NCBI RefSeq assembly: GCF_051622035.1
Contig: NC_135359.1
Span: forward strand, 27,557,501-27,621,500
Length of the DNA stretch: 64,000 nucleotides
Source: Arctopsyche grandis
Taxonomy: Eukaryota > Arthropoda > Insecta > Trichoptera > Hydropsychidae
Direction: 5' to 3'
Shown piece by piece: positions 1-9,746 of the stretch. Position 1 is the stretch's first letter, and each line of letters starts with the position of its first letter. A program made the position numbers and the translations under genes. The notes beneath the pieces are model-generated. The model had not been told where the DNA came from, did no database searches, and was given only the letters and a program-made list of their open reading frames with translations.

Positions 1-412
1 TTTATCGTATAGATCGCGGATGTTATTAAATTAGTATAAATTACAGGTGTTCTCAACCGCACCAACATATTCTTATTTAAATTCAACAATTACATTTTAA
101 GCGAATGTCATTGTGACTCATTGAATATCATTTTAAGATGTCATTGAATTAGTTTAAATGTTAGGGGTTCTTAGCCGTATCCAATATTTACTTATTTAAA
201 TTGAAAAAAAAAAAATTCTAAACTTATGAACTGCAGATTACATTGAATTAGTTTATATGGCAGGGCTTCTCAACCGTCTCCAAAATTTTCTTTATTTCAA
301 ATGAATAATTTACTTTTTATCGTATACATCGCGGGCGTCATTAAATTAGTGTAAATGACAGGTGTTCTCAACCGTATGCAATATTTACTTATTTAAATTG
401 AAAAATAATAAT
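1..412. repeat. Degenerate tandem repeat, about 98 bp period
   Basis: Four diverged copies of a unit with the core attRaattagt...ggtgttctcaaccg start near 25, 143, 242 and 340. Each is followed by a stretch resembling tatttacttatttaaattg. The spacing is 118, 99 and 98 bp. The unit contains no reading frame and the array may continue left of the window. Confidence 0.7.
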
Positions 413-449
413 AATTTATAATTAACTTTAAAAATTTAGGATTTTTGAA

Positions 450-600
450 CATTATTTCCGTGGACATTTTGTCGCGGGTACATTTTGTCAGTGCACTAAT
501 TTTCGGGTACATTTTGTCGTCGAACCTTTTGGACTTGCACCAATTGTCGTGTAACCCAGAGATTTTAGTGACTTTTGCGACCAACGATCACCGAACCATT
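450..600. repeat. Iterated-word repeat (word ACATTTTGTC)
   Basis: The phrase GGTACATTTTGTC or TGGACATTTTGTC occurs three times (near 461, 477 and 505). It is followed by looser variants ending in GTCGTGTAACC. This looks like a non-autonomous repeat made of short reiterated words rather than coding DNA. Ends and target-site duplication are not resolved. Confidence 0.5.
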
Positions 601-725
601 GTTAAATGCGTTGCGTGGGTGTGGCGAAAAGCGTGAGCGTAGATAGCGTGTGGCCGCAGAGTAAGCGTAGAGTCGAGCATCGGGCAACTCCAAACGTCAT
701 GTTTGCGTTGGTCTCCGATCGGCTT

Positions 726-755
726 CAGCATCAGCATCAGCATCAGCGTCAGCAT
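726..755. repeat. CAGCAT hexanucleotide microsatellite
   Basis: Five consecutive CAGCAT units (one is CAGCGT) lie just upstream of the first ATG of the ZAD gene, probably in its 5' UTR or promoter. Stretch 601-779 otherwise holds only GC-rich unique sequence with no clear TATA box. Confidence 0.75.
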
Positions 756-779
756 CGGCGGGAGGATCGCGCGTAGCGA

Positions 780-1010
780 ATGAGGATGGGGGCGAGCGGC
801 TCCGGCGATCCCGAGGGCGGGGGCGCCGAGTGCGGGGGCGGAGGGGTCGGGGGCGGAGGCGCCGGCACTCTGCTGGAGAGCATGTGTCGGGGCTGCATGC
901 GTGAGGAGTCGCCGCTCGTCGACCTCTTCGCGGGCACCGACGACGCCACCTTCGCGGCCACCCTCACCCTCACCCTCGCCGACCTCTTCATGCTCTGCGC
1001 TCCCGTTCAG
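780..1010 (+). CDS. ZAD gene exon 1 (Gly-rich leader and first ZAD Cys pair)
   Basis: 77 complete codons ending at a CAG|gtgctc donor. The exon is far more GC-rich than its surroundings. It encodes a GGGGVGGGG leader and the CRGC pair of the ZAD. A CACCCT hexamer repeated three times (about 960-978) encodes the TLTLTL stretch inside the ZAD and is prone to slippage. The open frame continues past the donor to 1313 but that sequence is intronic. Confidence 0.85.
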
Positions 1011-4000
1011 GTGCTCACCTTTACCTCTTCATTTCTTTCAGAGGAACATCATTTCTATACACACATATCAACACTTTTATTCAGTTTCAAAAATACATCC
1101 TTGTTGACGTTCACGATTCAGCTGTTGATTTTGTACCTATCGGGCTATATTTACAATCTCAAGTCAAATAGTTGTCGTGTGTTGACTTTGACAGGGATTT
1201 TTTCCGTTGATCGATGGATCATTTTGCACGAAAGTAAATACGTTCATTTGTATACGAATACGAGTGATTTAAATCCATATATTATTTGCTGGGTAAATTA
1301 TTATTTTTTTTAAATCTTATATGATTGGTTTATACCAAATTTTATGAGTACAATTTTGTTTACATATATTTATTTAATAGATATATGTAAACATGCAAGT
1401 ATCGATTAATGCAATCACCCGCTGGCAACTCAATTATTCATGGGTCATATGTTGCTAACCACTGATCTAAACTACCATAAATCGTATGCAACTTTATATA
1501 CATTAAGATATTGATCATTTGATTATTGAATAACATTTTTTTAGTCCTCCTATTGTATTTTTAAATGGGTACGATTTAACTGTACATTGTGAAAGATACT
1601 TTGTATCTTGTGCATTAAAAATTTGCATTATTTTCGGTGCATTAAGCAATCTCGAACTGTGCATTGAAAAATATGAAACGATCATTCGAAATCATAGATT
1701 TTAGCATTTAGAATGGATATTGACAATTATTGTCAACTGTCAAAAGTGTTTACTTTTGTTTCTCACTAGTGAAATTATAATCTTAAATATATAAAACCAA
1801 CCCTAACCTAACCAAACCTTAAATAAAGAAAACCTAACTAAACGTTAGTTCGTATTTTGGTATTCGCGACATTGACAATGAAGTTCATCCGTCATTTTAA
1901 TGCACATTTCATTCACTTTTTAAGTAGCAAATATTCTTTTCAATGATCAAAGCAAACTTTCTAATGAAATCTGCATCCGTCATTTAGAAATGCACACAAA
2001 AGTTTTGTAATGTACAGAAAACTTTTTTTAATGTACAAAAAATTTTTTAAATGCACATTTATTTTATAAAATGGACGTTTACATTGTGTTCCCTTTTTAA
2101 ATCAGTTTCAGTTATTCAATAGACTTAAATTTCACAATCTACATATCATATTCAATTAAATGTAATTTATGGCCAATGTTTCTAATTGTAATAGTGTTGT
2201 TGTCAAATTTCTAGTAATATGTGCGTTATTGCAAAAGAGTGGTGATCCGGCAAATAGAAAAACGTTATTTTCTAACATCTGTGGTAAACTTACTTGTGCG
2301 ATTAGATACTGTCTATTTATAATTTCTATTAAATGCACGCTATTATTCTTCAAAAAGTAATAATAGTGTGTTTTTCTTGGCAGTCTCAAAGAGATACATT
2401 TATTAAATATAAACTTTATTTATTTATAGGTATTGAAAGAAGATGGTCTACCTCAGAAAGTGTGCGAAACCTGTATCGAGAGTCTATCGGCAGCGTACGC
2501 TTTTCGCAGCCAGTGCGAAAGAAATGATTCGATGCTTCGAAACATACTGAAGAATCAAACCATTCCAGATCCCGCCGTTCAAATCAAACAAGAGCCCGAC
2601 GTCGATTCGATGCTCGACGTCAAACAGGAATACGACGACTTCGACGACAACTTCGTCAACGACGACGACGACGACGACGACTCGTCGCACCACGAGTCGA
2701 GGAAAAAACGCAAACTGAGAAAACTGCGTGTCAAAGGCGGTCATATGTGCAACGAATGCGGCAAGTCGTTCTACAAAGCGTCGAGACTGATGAGGCACAT
2801 GAAAATCCACGTGAAGGTCAAGAAGGAGTCGCCGCACTCGTGCGAAGTTTGCAAAAAGACATTCGTGAAACTGTCGGGACTGACGCGGCACATGGCGATC
2901 CACGACTCGGAAGCGAAACCCTTCGAGTGCGCCAGCTGTCTGCAGCGGTTCAAGAGGGAAGGTTTATTATTGAGGCACGTGGCGATTCACACCACCGGCA
3001 TAGACGCGCAAATGGTCGATAATAAAGAGGACGCTATGCAAAAGTATCAATGTGAGGACTGCGAGGCGGTCTTTGAGTCGAGACACTCGCTGTCCAGTCA
3101 CATGAGAATACACAAAGAGAAAGCGAAAGAGAAGCATTACGCTTGCACAGTGTGCGATAAGAAATTCTCGTCGAAAAATCCGCTCAATAGACATATGAAA
3201 TTGCACGCGGAGAATAAACCTCACAAGTGCACCCTGTGCGATAAGCGTTATTCAAGGCAAGACCAACTTTTAGACCACATTAATAAACATAACGGTGTGA
3301 AACCAAATATTTGTCCATTTTGTAATAAAGGTATTATATCTAGCATATAATAAATTTATTAAATAGAATATTTCGATATATTTGGATATTATATATAATA
3401 TATTTATATTACATATCATGCGTAGACACATTTCGAATGTCTGGAAGCGCCCGTCACATATAATGTACTTTCGTTTTGTTTCAGCATTTTCGCAATTGTG
3501 CAATTTGAAAGACCACATGCGTACCCATACCGGTGAAACGCCGTATTTGTGCTCTCAATGTGGCAAAGGCTTCAACAACGGTTCTAATTTGAGACAACAT
3601 ATGATGAGGCATACAGGCCTGAAACCGTACTCGTGCAATCTTTGTCCGAAACGATTTTCAACAAAAGGTAGTTTATGTACATATATTGTTACTTGTATTA
3701 GAAATTTCTTTCAGATTTTGATGTTATGAAATCATCAACATCAACATCTCAGACGAATAATATTTTAGCGTGGACTTCTGTAGGGGTTTTCATGTATCGA
3801 AGTGAAACACGCATAGTAGTAGTTTATCGTTGATCTGTCGACCTCCGAGCTAAGCACCACAAATCCGAGTTAAGAATAAATCCACCGAATATTTGTACAC
3901 AGCGTGTACTCAGCAAAGAGAAACCATCGGTCGATGAGCTGCAAGACATTATTGACTGTTGTATATAGCTTGCTCATATGCCGAAGTCTTTTTGACCAGG

Positions 4001-5795
4001 GGATTCAGTGCTGGTCAACATCTCTGATGAATGGTATTGTAGCGTGGACGTGTGTAGGGGCTTTCATATATAGAAGTGAAACACGCATAGTAGTAGTTTA
4101 TCGTTAATCCACCGACCAGCCTGCTCCGAATGAGACGAGGAACGAATCTGCCGAATATTTATACATACATAGCGTGTACTCTTAGCATAAATAGATTATT
4201 GGTTGATGATTTGCAAGACCTTACTGACTTGTATACGCCAATACTGCTGATACGCCGAGGCCTTCTTGGCGCGAACACTTGACCAGGCGATCAGTGCAAT
4301 GGTCGGCGAACACCGATCGCTTAATCTTCACGTTACAATAGTACCTATTGTGACAAACACCTGTTCCGTAGGAAGGCCTCAATATAACATACAGGTGGAA
4401 ACCCCACATTGTGGGTGGATATAACTATCACGTTTGTTTCCGTTATGTTGGGCGACTTCCAGAGATGTCCTATGTGCTGGGGAAGTGAGAAAGGCGACGT
4501 GTCACATTGATGTAGTGGGTTTGACCAGATTTGTTAATCTCAATTGGCTGTATCAGCTGACTGGAGAGGAGCTGGAGACCAGGTCACGAGATGCTGGACT
4601 GTAGTGAAGTGTCCCTTCTTTTCTGGAGACTGCTTCTGGTTGTTTTCCACAAACAGTGCGGCTTCGGAAGACTCCCGAGCTTAAAAGCTACCAGTATTGA
4701 AGGGAACATTCTGCTCTACTTAGTGGTCTAGTCTCTACTCTATTCCAGAGAAGACTGTTGTAGATTCGGGCTCGGAAACCGACTGGTCTGGGGAATGGGG
4801 GTTGGTAGACCATACTATTTGGCATGGCTATCAACCATGTTATAGACGATTACAATATATGAGTTTTTATTAACTTTCCTGACCAAAATTTCATCATAGA
4901 CAGTTTGGTTTACTTTATAATAGTTTGAAATAGTGTATGAAGATTTGACTTCTTTCGATGACGGTTTATATATGTATGATTTGTGAATGTTTTAGGTCAG
5001 ATGACGTGTCATGTTGGAACTCATACCGGAGCTCACCCGTATGTTTGCGATACGTGTGGACACGCCTTTACAAAACCAAACTCGTTAAAAAAACATAAAC
5101 TCATTCACCTCGGAGTGAAACCGCACGAATGTGATGTTTGTTATATGAGGTAATGAAAAAAAGTAATAGCAGCGTAAACCGTGTGTGTGTGTCTTTTCGT
5201 ACTACATATTTGTGTTTCGTTTCAGGTTTTCATGTAAAGATCATCTAAAACGCCATTATAGAATTCACACCGGTGAGAAGCCTTATAAATGCAATTACTG
5301 TGAGAGAGCCTTCACTCAGAGTAACGATCTTGTCAAGCATACCAGATCTCACATAGGAGATAATATTTACAAGTAAATTGTTTTCGATAAAGGTTATAAA
5401 CTTACTTAGTTTATACGCTCGTTGTTGATTCCCTTTTCGTTGTTTTTTTTGCCAGGTGTACAGTTTGTGAGGAGAGTTTCCGTCTTTTAAGTGAATTGAA
5501 GAACCACTATCCCGTTCACTATCTGAAAGATCCCAACACCGGGGAGTTCTTGAAGAACAGTGTGCAAATGCCCGCCATTTCCGAAGACAATAAAACGTTG
5601 ATATCGTTCGACAAGCACCTGGATAAAAGTGTTATTTCACAATTAGTCGTAACTAGTAATGATTTAGAAAATTTTCAAAAGGTACAAACGAAAACCGAAC
5701 CGAAAGATTGTATACTTCCGGAGGAGATAGCTCCGCCAGAGGTGAAAGTTTACGTCGTCGGTTTTAGTGATCCAAGCCTCGATAAAAATGTGTAA
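780..5795 (+). CDS. ZAD-type C2H2 zinc-finger protein, six exons, 651 aa
   Basis: Predicted nuclear DNA-binding regulator. Exons are 780-1010, 2430-3330, 3485-3667, 4996-5149, 5226-5372 and 5456-5795; all junctions are GT-AG and keep frame (phases 0,1,1,2,2). The N-terminus is Gly-rich. A ZAD zinc-binding dimerisation domain follows: C36-x2-C39 comes from exon 1 and C89-x2-C92 from exon 2, followed by the usual helix. Next come two SUMO-type motifs (IKQE 129-132, VKQE 141-144), an Asp-rich run, and a basic NLS-like stretch (169-177). Thirteen C2H2 fingers span about residues 184-561, with TGEKP-like linkers around the later ones. A roughly 90-residue non-finger tail ends in a stop at 5793-5795. 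The ATG at 780 is the first in frame; an unseen 5' exon cannot be excluded. ZAD-C2H2 proteins are an insect-expanded family; the target is unknown. The finger and ZAD assignments are read directly. Splice sites are inferred. Confidence 0.88.
1011..2429 (+). other. Intron 1 of ZAD gene, with iterated TGTGCATT words
   Basis: GT-AG intron of 1419 bp with acceptor tatttatag|gta. It is AT-rich. Stretch 1575-2090 holds repeated words TGTGCATT or TGTACATT on the left (near 1579, 1608, 1633, 1655). Reverse-complement words AATGCACA or AATGTACA lie on the right (near 1895, 1990, 2008, 2031, 2050). This forms a loose inverted structure, probably an old non-autonomous mobile element. Confidence 0.6.
2430..3330 (+). 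CDS. ZAD gene exon 2 (second ZAD Cys pair, acidic region, fingers 1-6)
   Basis: It starts in phase 0 with [15 protein letters not shown], which completes the ZAD. It then encodes the SUMO-type motifs, the Asp run, the KKRKLRKLR basic stretch, six complete fingers and the CPFC pair of finger 7. The donor aaag|gtatta splits finger 7 in phase 1. Confidence 0.88.
3485..3667 (+). CDS. ZAD gene exon 3 (rest of finger 7, finger 8, start of finger 9)
   Basis: Acceptor tttgtttcag|catttt joins in phase 1 to give CNKAFSQL...HMRTH. The canonical TGETPY linker and fingers 8-9 follow. The donor caaaag|gtagtt splits finger 9. Confidence 0.86.
3668..4995 (+). other. Intron 3 of ZAD gene with tandem LTR-like duplication
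   Basis: Intron of 1328 bp. Two tandem copies of a roughly 267 bp segment start at about 3767 and 4034. Both begin tagcgtggac and share gaaacacgcatagtagtag, a GCGTGTACTC block and a CGATCAGTGC-like block. The rest to 4860 is moderately GC-rich and lacks long reading frames. This looks like remnants of an LTR or other transposon, class unresolved. Confidence 0.6.
4996..5149 (+). CDS. ZAD gene exon 4 (fingers 9-11 segments)
   Basis: Acceptor atgttttag|gtcag continues finger 9 ([10 protein letters not shown]). It encodes all of finger 10 and the CDVC pair of finger 11. The donor atgag|gtaatg leaves phase 2. Confidence 0.85.
5226..5372 (+). CDS. ZAD gene exon 5 (fingers 11-12)
   Basis: Acceptor gtttcag|gttttc completes finger 11 ([15 protein letters not shown]). 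The perfect linker TGEKPYKC and finger 12 follow. The donor tacaa|gtaaat leaves phase 2. Confidence 0.86.
5456..5795 (+). CDS. ZAD gene exon 6 (finger 13 and C-terminal tail)
   Basis: Acceptor tttgccag|gtgtac gives KCTVCEESF, the thirteenth finger. A roughly 90-residue tail follows with a further acidic, Lys-containing segment (KTEPKD) and a TAA-class stop at 5793-5795. Confidence 0.86.
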
Positions 5796-6615
5796 CCTTT
5801 ATTTTATAGTTTTATCGATAGGTTTAAATTTTTTTTACATTATGTATACTTTAATTTTTATATAATGAACACTTGTGTACTTTGTATTTATTGTTTTCAC
5901 TTTAATTATTCATAAATGAACTTTAATTGTATTATATGAATTGAATACACATTGACTTTTGTAAATTTTTCACTATTAATTTTAAATAAATATATCATAC
6001 AGATTTTAATTATTTTTTAATCATTAAATCAAACTCGAAAATGTTAGATAAATATGAATTGTATTTTGTTAGTTTGTAAATGCAACACTTAAAAAAAGCT
6101 TTATATAATATATAATAATAGTTGTAATAGTATTTTTTTAAAAATAACAAACATTTGATTCACCAACAATGATAAACATACAATAAATACAAACATACAT
6201 ATATACAAATACACAACATAAAAATGTACACAAAATCCATATATAAATGTTAGTTAAAGTATATCTGTTATTATGAATAAAAGCTGTCATTTTCAACTAA
6301 ATCTAATTATAATACATGTATAAAAAAAAGTTCACCGCCATAAATAATGCAAAAAATTAAAACTGCAAATAAAAATTAATTTAGTTTTGCTTAATGGAAC
6401 CAACTTGTGTGAGTAAATTTTTAACATCCGCAACTTCATGAATCTTTTTTGTGTATATTATATTATTTAAAAGCAAACCACACCACATATTGTTTACCAT
6501 TGCTAGGTTTTATGTTTATATTGAAGAAATAAATTGTTTAATAGAGTTGTAGGTGTCAAAAAATTACTATATTTGTTAGTTCCGTTATGCAAGACTGTTC
6601 AAATGTGCTGTTTGT
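5796..6615. other. Convergent 3' intergenic region
   Basis: AT-rich stretch between the 3' ends of the ZAD gene (+) and the kinase (-). An AATAAA at 5985-5990 is a plausible polyadenylation signal for the ZAD gene. No reading frame or repeat family was recognised. Confidence 0.6.
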
Positions 6616-8934
6616 TTATGTAGGGACGTTGGTTTCAGCTTCGAGGAACTTAAAATCAGTCAATAGTTCGTTTTGAATCAGTTTATGCTTCTTGTATGAC
6701 CTGGAAATGAAATCCTCGGCGATCGAACACAACTGTTGACTGTCATTAATCAAAGAAACTAATTCCGTACTGTTATGTTCGTGTGTTGTCAATGAGACTG
6801 GATTCCGTACGGGCTGTCCGATTTTGAAATCGGTCAAAGACTTCTTCACTTCGGTTTTTTGTTCGACATCTTCTGTGTGGACTTTATCGTTTTGATGTAA
6901 ACTCATCTCTTCAAAAATGTTCCACATGCTGTTTTGTTTACTAATAATAGACGTAGATATACTTTTAGATAGGACGTTTGCATTTTTCCCAGCGCTTAAG
7001 ATCAGCGTGCCCATTTTCTGCGTTTCGGTTTCTATGTCTAGAATCTTTTGCATGATTCTTTTACTATCGGCGCTGAACAGTAACGAATCTCTCAATCTGA
7101 AACTCTTGTATAAAAGTTTGAAACCGTCGATGCAAGCTTTGGGGCTACTCCTCTCTTCTTTGGACATCTTGCGTGCCGCTACTACGAGTTGAATTGCAGA
7201 GTGTTTGAGTTGTAGTAGCTCTGAATTATTTTGCTTCGAGTGTATGTCTTTGTCGTAAGCATCGTTGCACCGCCGAGATACGGACTCCAGTCTTGCCGTG
7301 AGTTGACTCCACGCTTCCGTCAGTTTTACGGAGTTGTCTCGAACCGGCTTCACACCGTCCAGCCACGATTCGATACACGAGTCTAACTTTTTGCAATACT
7401 TTTTATTTCCGATGCGTGTTTCGTCGCATGCGATTATTTCAGAGAGTAAATTAAACTTTTCGCTCAATCTACAACTTATATCTTTGTCGGCTTCACTGTG
7501 ATACTTGTTGAGTGTATTTATTTCGTTTTTAATATGTCTTAATTTAACAAACAGAGCTTGCATCAAAGATTCATACAATAGAGTTTCTTTGGAAATAAAA
7601 TCGTACACGTCTACATAAGCCCTGGATAGATTGTTGTAGTTTAAATTCATTTTAGGCGTCTCTAAATATTTTTGTATCTTATTGGATAGCCTCGGTTTGA
7701 TTTCTTCATCCAATGTCTTGTTTTTTTGATACAAGTAAAGCATGACTGGTAGTTGTTGATTCCAATAGTCGCAAGCAAAACTGATAATGTCGACTCTTCT
7801 ATCGGTTTCGGAGAGAATGACCTGCTTTTCTAAACTTATTTTTGTATCACGCTCAATCCATCCTTGTAACGTAGTGAATAATGTACTCTCATCGATTTCA
7901 TAGCTTAAACATTCATACGTCGGAACTGAAAATATTGTTAAAATTTTCTTCGATAAGACTTCATCTAAATATTCGAAAAAGTTGCTCTGATCGGTCTGTA
8001 GATTTTGTTCAGATTCGTCGTTTTCAAAACTTCCTCTTTTAATTGGATCCCATTGCAACGCTGAACGTAACCATTTCTCAATTAGAGTTTTGAAGCATCT
8101 GCTTATACGGTTTTCTTCGAAAATTTCATCAGAGTATTCGATTTTGTCATCTAAACTTTCGAAGATACATATATTTTTGTAAGTTTTACTCTTAGCGTGT
8201 CCTATCCATTGAACCGACGACATGTTCGGAAGAAACGGACGCATGCCACAGATGATTTCGAATGCGATTATTCCCAACGACCAGTAGTCTAAAGCTTTAC
8301 TGCAAGACTTGGTGAACATAAGTTCAGGCGCCGAATATTGCAAAGAACCGATCGATGAAGAATTCGCCGGAGTGGAGTCTTGCCTCTGTGCACATTCAAA
8401 GTCTGTAAGCTTACATGTGAATGACAGTCCAGTGGAGGATTCGGAAGGCTGGAGAATGACGTTCTCCGGTTTTAAATTTCTGTGAGTTACATTCAGACTG
8501 TGTAGGTATCCAACGGCGTTTTTCAAATCGCCGAGAACGCAACGCACGTCAGATTCGCAAAGACCGTTGGAATTTTCAGGCCTGTCGAGGAGTTGCCGAA
8601 GATCGCCCATGTTGCAATATTCCATGCAGACGACGGGGAGGCCTGAAGGGTTGTAGAGAGCCAAACCGGCAGCGAGGTCTGAGGGGATGTCGAGGCTCTT
8701 GACGATGTTTGCGTGTTTAATTTTGGGTAGGAGGGTTAAATGGTCGCGCCAGGACTGTCGCTGGACGTCGGTGAGGCCGTCTTTAGGGAATCGACATATC
8801 TTGATGACGAGATTGGCGGGGGCTGAGGGGGGTAATGGGGGCGCGGAGGGCGTACGCCCCCAAACGCCCACTCGGCCGGAGCGCCCCCCCGCCCGCTGCA
8901 GCACCCACCCCCCGCTTATGCTGCCGGCCTCCAT
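6616..8934 (-). CDS. IKK-beta-like kinase homologue, probable pseudokinase, 772 aa
   Basis: Single uninterrupted frame starting at the ATG at 8934 (an upstream TTG in frame is not needed). The kinase domain covers about residues 10-302. Family hallmarks include MEYCNMGDLRQLL, LKPENVILQP, GSLQYSAPEL, RPFLPNMSSVQW and the closing QWDPIKRG. A ubiquitin-like domain follows (about 328-400), then a long helical scaffold/dimerisation region. The C-terminal DFKFLEAE (760-767) resembles the NEMO-binding DWSWL motif. Length fits IKK-beta. In insects, IKK-beta (ird5) acts with the NEMO homologue Kenny in the Imd pathway. Odd features: the HRD Asp is Asn (HRN, N153, codon AAT), DFG reads DFE, and the alpha-C Glu position is His65. 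The first glycine of the loop is Ala, and the activation-loop Ser pair is not cleanly preserved. Lys45 and the DFG Asp are kept. No introns are visible, so a retrocopy or intron loss is possible. The open 772-codon frame argues against a dead pseudogene. Confidence 0.85.
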   Translation of the reverse strand: MEAGSISGGWVLQRAGGRSGRVGVWGRTPSAPPLPPSAPANLVIKICRFPKDGLTDVQRQSWRDHLTLLPKIKHANIVKSLDIPSDLAAGLALYNPSGLPVVCMEYCNMGDLRQLLDRPENSNGLCESDVRCVLGDLKNAVGYLHSLNVTHRNLKPENVILQPSESSTGLSFTCKLTDFECAQRQDSTPANSSSIGSLQYSAPELMFTKSCSKALDYWSLGIIAFEIICGMRPFLPNMSSVQWIGHAKSKTYKNICIFESLDDKIEYSDEIFEENRISRCFKTLIEKWLRSALQWDPIKRGSFENDESEQNLQTDQSNFFEYLDEVLSKKILTIFSVPTYECLSYEIDESTLFTTLQGWIERDTKISLEKQVILSETDRRVDIISFACDYWNQQLPVMLYLYQKNKTLDEEIKPRLSNKIQKYLETPKMNLNYNNLSRAYVDVYDFISKETLLYESLMQALFVKLRHIKNEINTLNKYHSEADKDISCRLSEKFNLLSEIIACDETRIGNKKYCKKLDSCIESWLDGVKPVRDNSVKLTEAWSQLTARLESVSRRCNDAYDKDIHSKQNNSELLQLKHSAIQLVVAARKMSKEERSSPKACIDGFKLLYKSFRLRDSLLFSADSKRIMQKILDIETETQKMGTLILSAGKNANVLSKSISTSIISKQNSMWNIFEEMSLHQNDKVHTEDVEQKTEVKKSLTDFKIGQPVRNPVSLTTHEHNSTELVSLINDSQQLCSIAEDFISRSYKKHKLIQNELLTDFKFLEAETNVPT

Positions 8935-9180
8935 TATATCTAATTGATATGTGGAGATGTTCAATTGACACTTGACAGCCGCTACTACACTGCTAGGTTA
9001 TTACACTGATACGAAAATAAATCTGACAGCTATAATCAGGTGTAACAACCGTAGAAACAAAATACTTACACTACAATTTAGGGAGAATTTGTAACTTTGA
9101 TTAGGTGATTTAATCTGCAGTCGTTAGATTAAAATAGCACACTTACACTAATTTATGGTACATGGATATATTTCTATCAT
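8935..9180 (-). promoter_or_regulatory. 5' flank of the IKK-like gene
   Basis: The 246 bp between the kinase ATG and the start of the transposon nest must hold its 5' UTR and proximal promoter if transcription starts nearby. No convincing TATA box or kappa-B site was read. The first 120 bp of the coding region, by contrast, is strongly GC-rich. Confidence 0.3.
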
Positions 9181-9392
9181 TTTGTTTTGATTTGATTTGT
9201 AAATGCTTTTTATTTTTACGGAATTATGTTCACAATACATCTTATATCTATTTTAATAGCTACTGATCTACTGATCATTTTCTATTTTACAATTTTATTT
9301 TATTTGGTTAGTAATCATAGTATTATATTATTTTAATGTTAATGTACAGCATAATAGGAAAAAGAGCTCAAAATGCTCATAATACATCTAAT

Positions 9393-9712
9393 TCTTCTTC
9401 TGATGCCGAATCCGTATTCGGACGTAGGCGACTACCATGGGCAGACATCGTTTATGGCCCGTGCGAATTCTTCCCCATTATGGGCAAGCCGAAATAACTT
9501 TTCGAGACCGAGTCCCATCCATGACCTGATGTTCCGGAGCCAAGAGAGCTTCTTTCTCCCAAGCCACCGTTTGCCTTCTATTTTCCCTTCTATGATTGTT
9601 TGTAGGCGATATTTGGGGCCGCGAATAATGTGGCCAAACGGCCTTACGGCGCTTCACCGTGTCAAGAAGCTCTCTTTTTTTATGAAGAAGCTGGAGGACT
9701 GTTTCGTTTCTT
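9393..9712 (-). mobile_element. 5'-truncated RTE-like LINE end, 14-bp TSD
   Basis: Flanked by the perfect direct repeat ATAATACATCTAAT (9379-9392 and 9713-9726), which splits the Jockey tail. The minus strand encodes the characteristic end of RTE-type polyproteins (KKRELLDTVKRRK, then an IRGPKY-like region and IEGKR/WLGRKKLSW-like segments, broken by frameshifts). The element ends in a GAA-type simple tail. A related copy lies at 41290-41756. Confidence 0.8.
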
Positions 9713-9746
9713 ATAATACATCTAATACACAATATTAATTAAAGAC

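Noticed and set aside
1011..1313. Open frame extending exon 1 of the ZAD gene
   Set aside because: AT-rich, domain-free sequence beyond a good donor; splicing to 2430 restores the ZAD Cys pattern.
1798..1817. CCCTAACCTAACC resembling the insect telomere repeat
   Set aside because: Only about two imperfect units in an intron, too short to be an interstitial telomere array.
2484..2903. Minus-strand frame opposite ZAD exon 2
   Set aside because: Shadow of the zinc-finger coding strand; polyvaline run mirrors the Asp codons.
6616..8934. Assignment as TBK1/IKK-epsilon
   Set aside because: MEYC-GDLR, FLPN-x4-VQW and the C-terminal NEMO-binding-like motif fit IKK-beta better.
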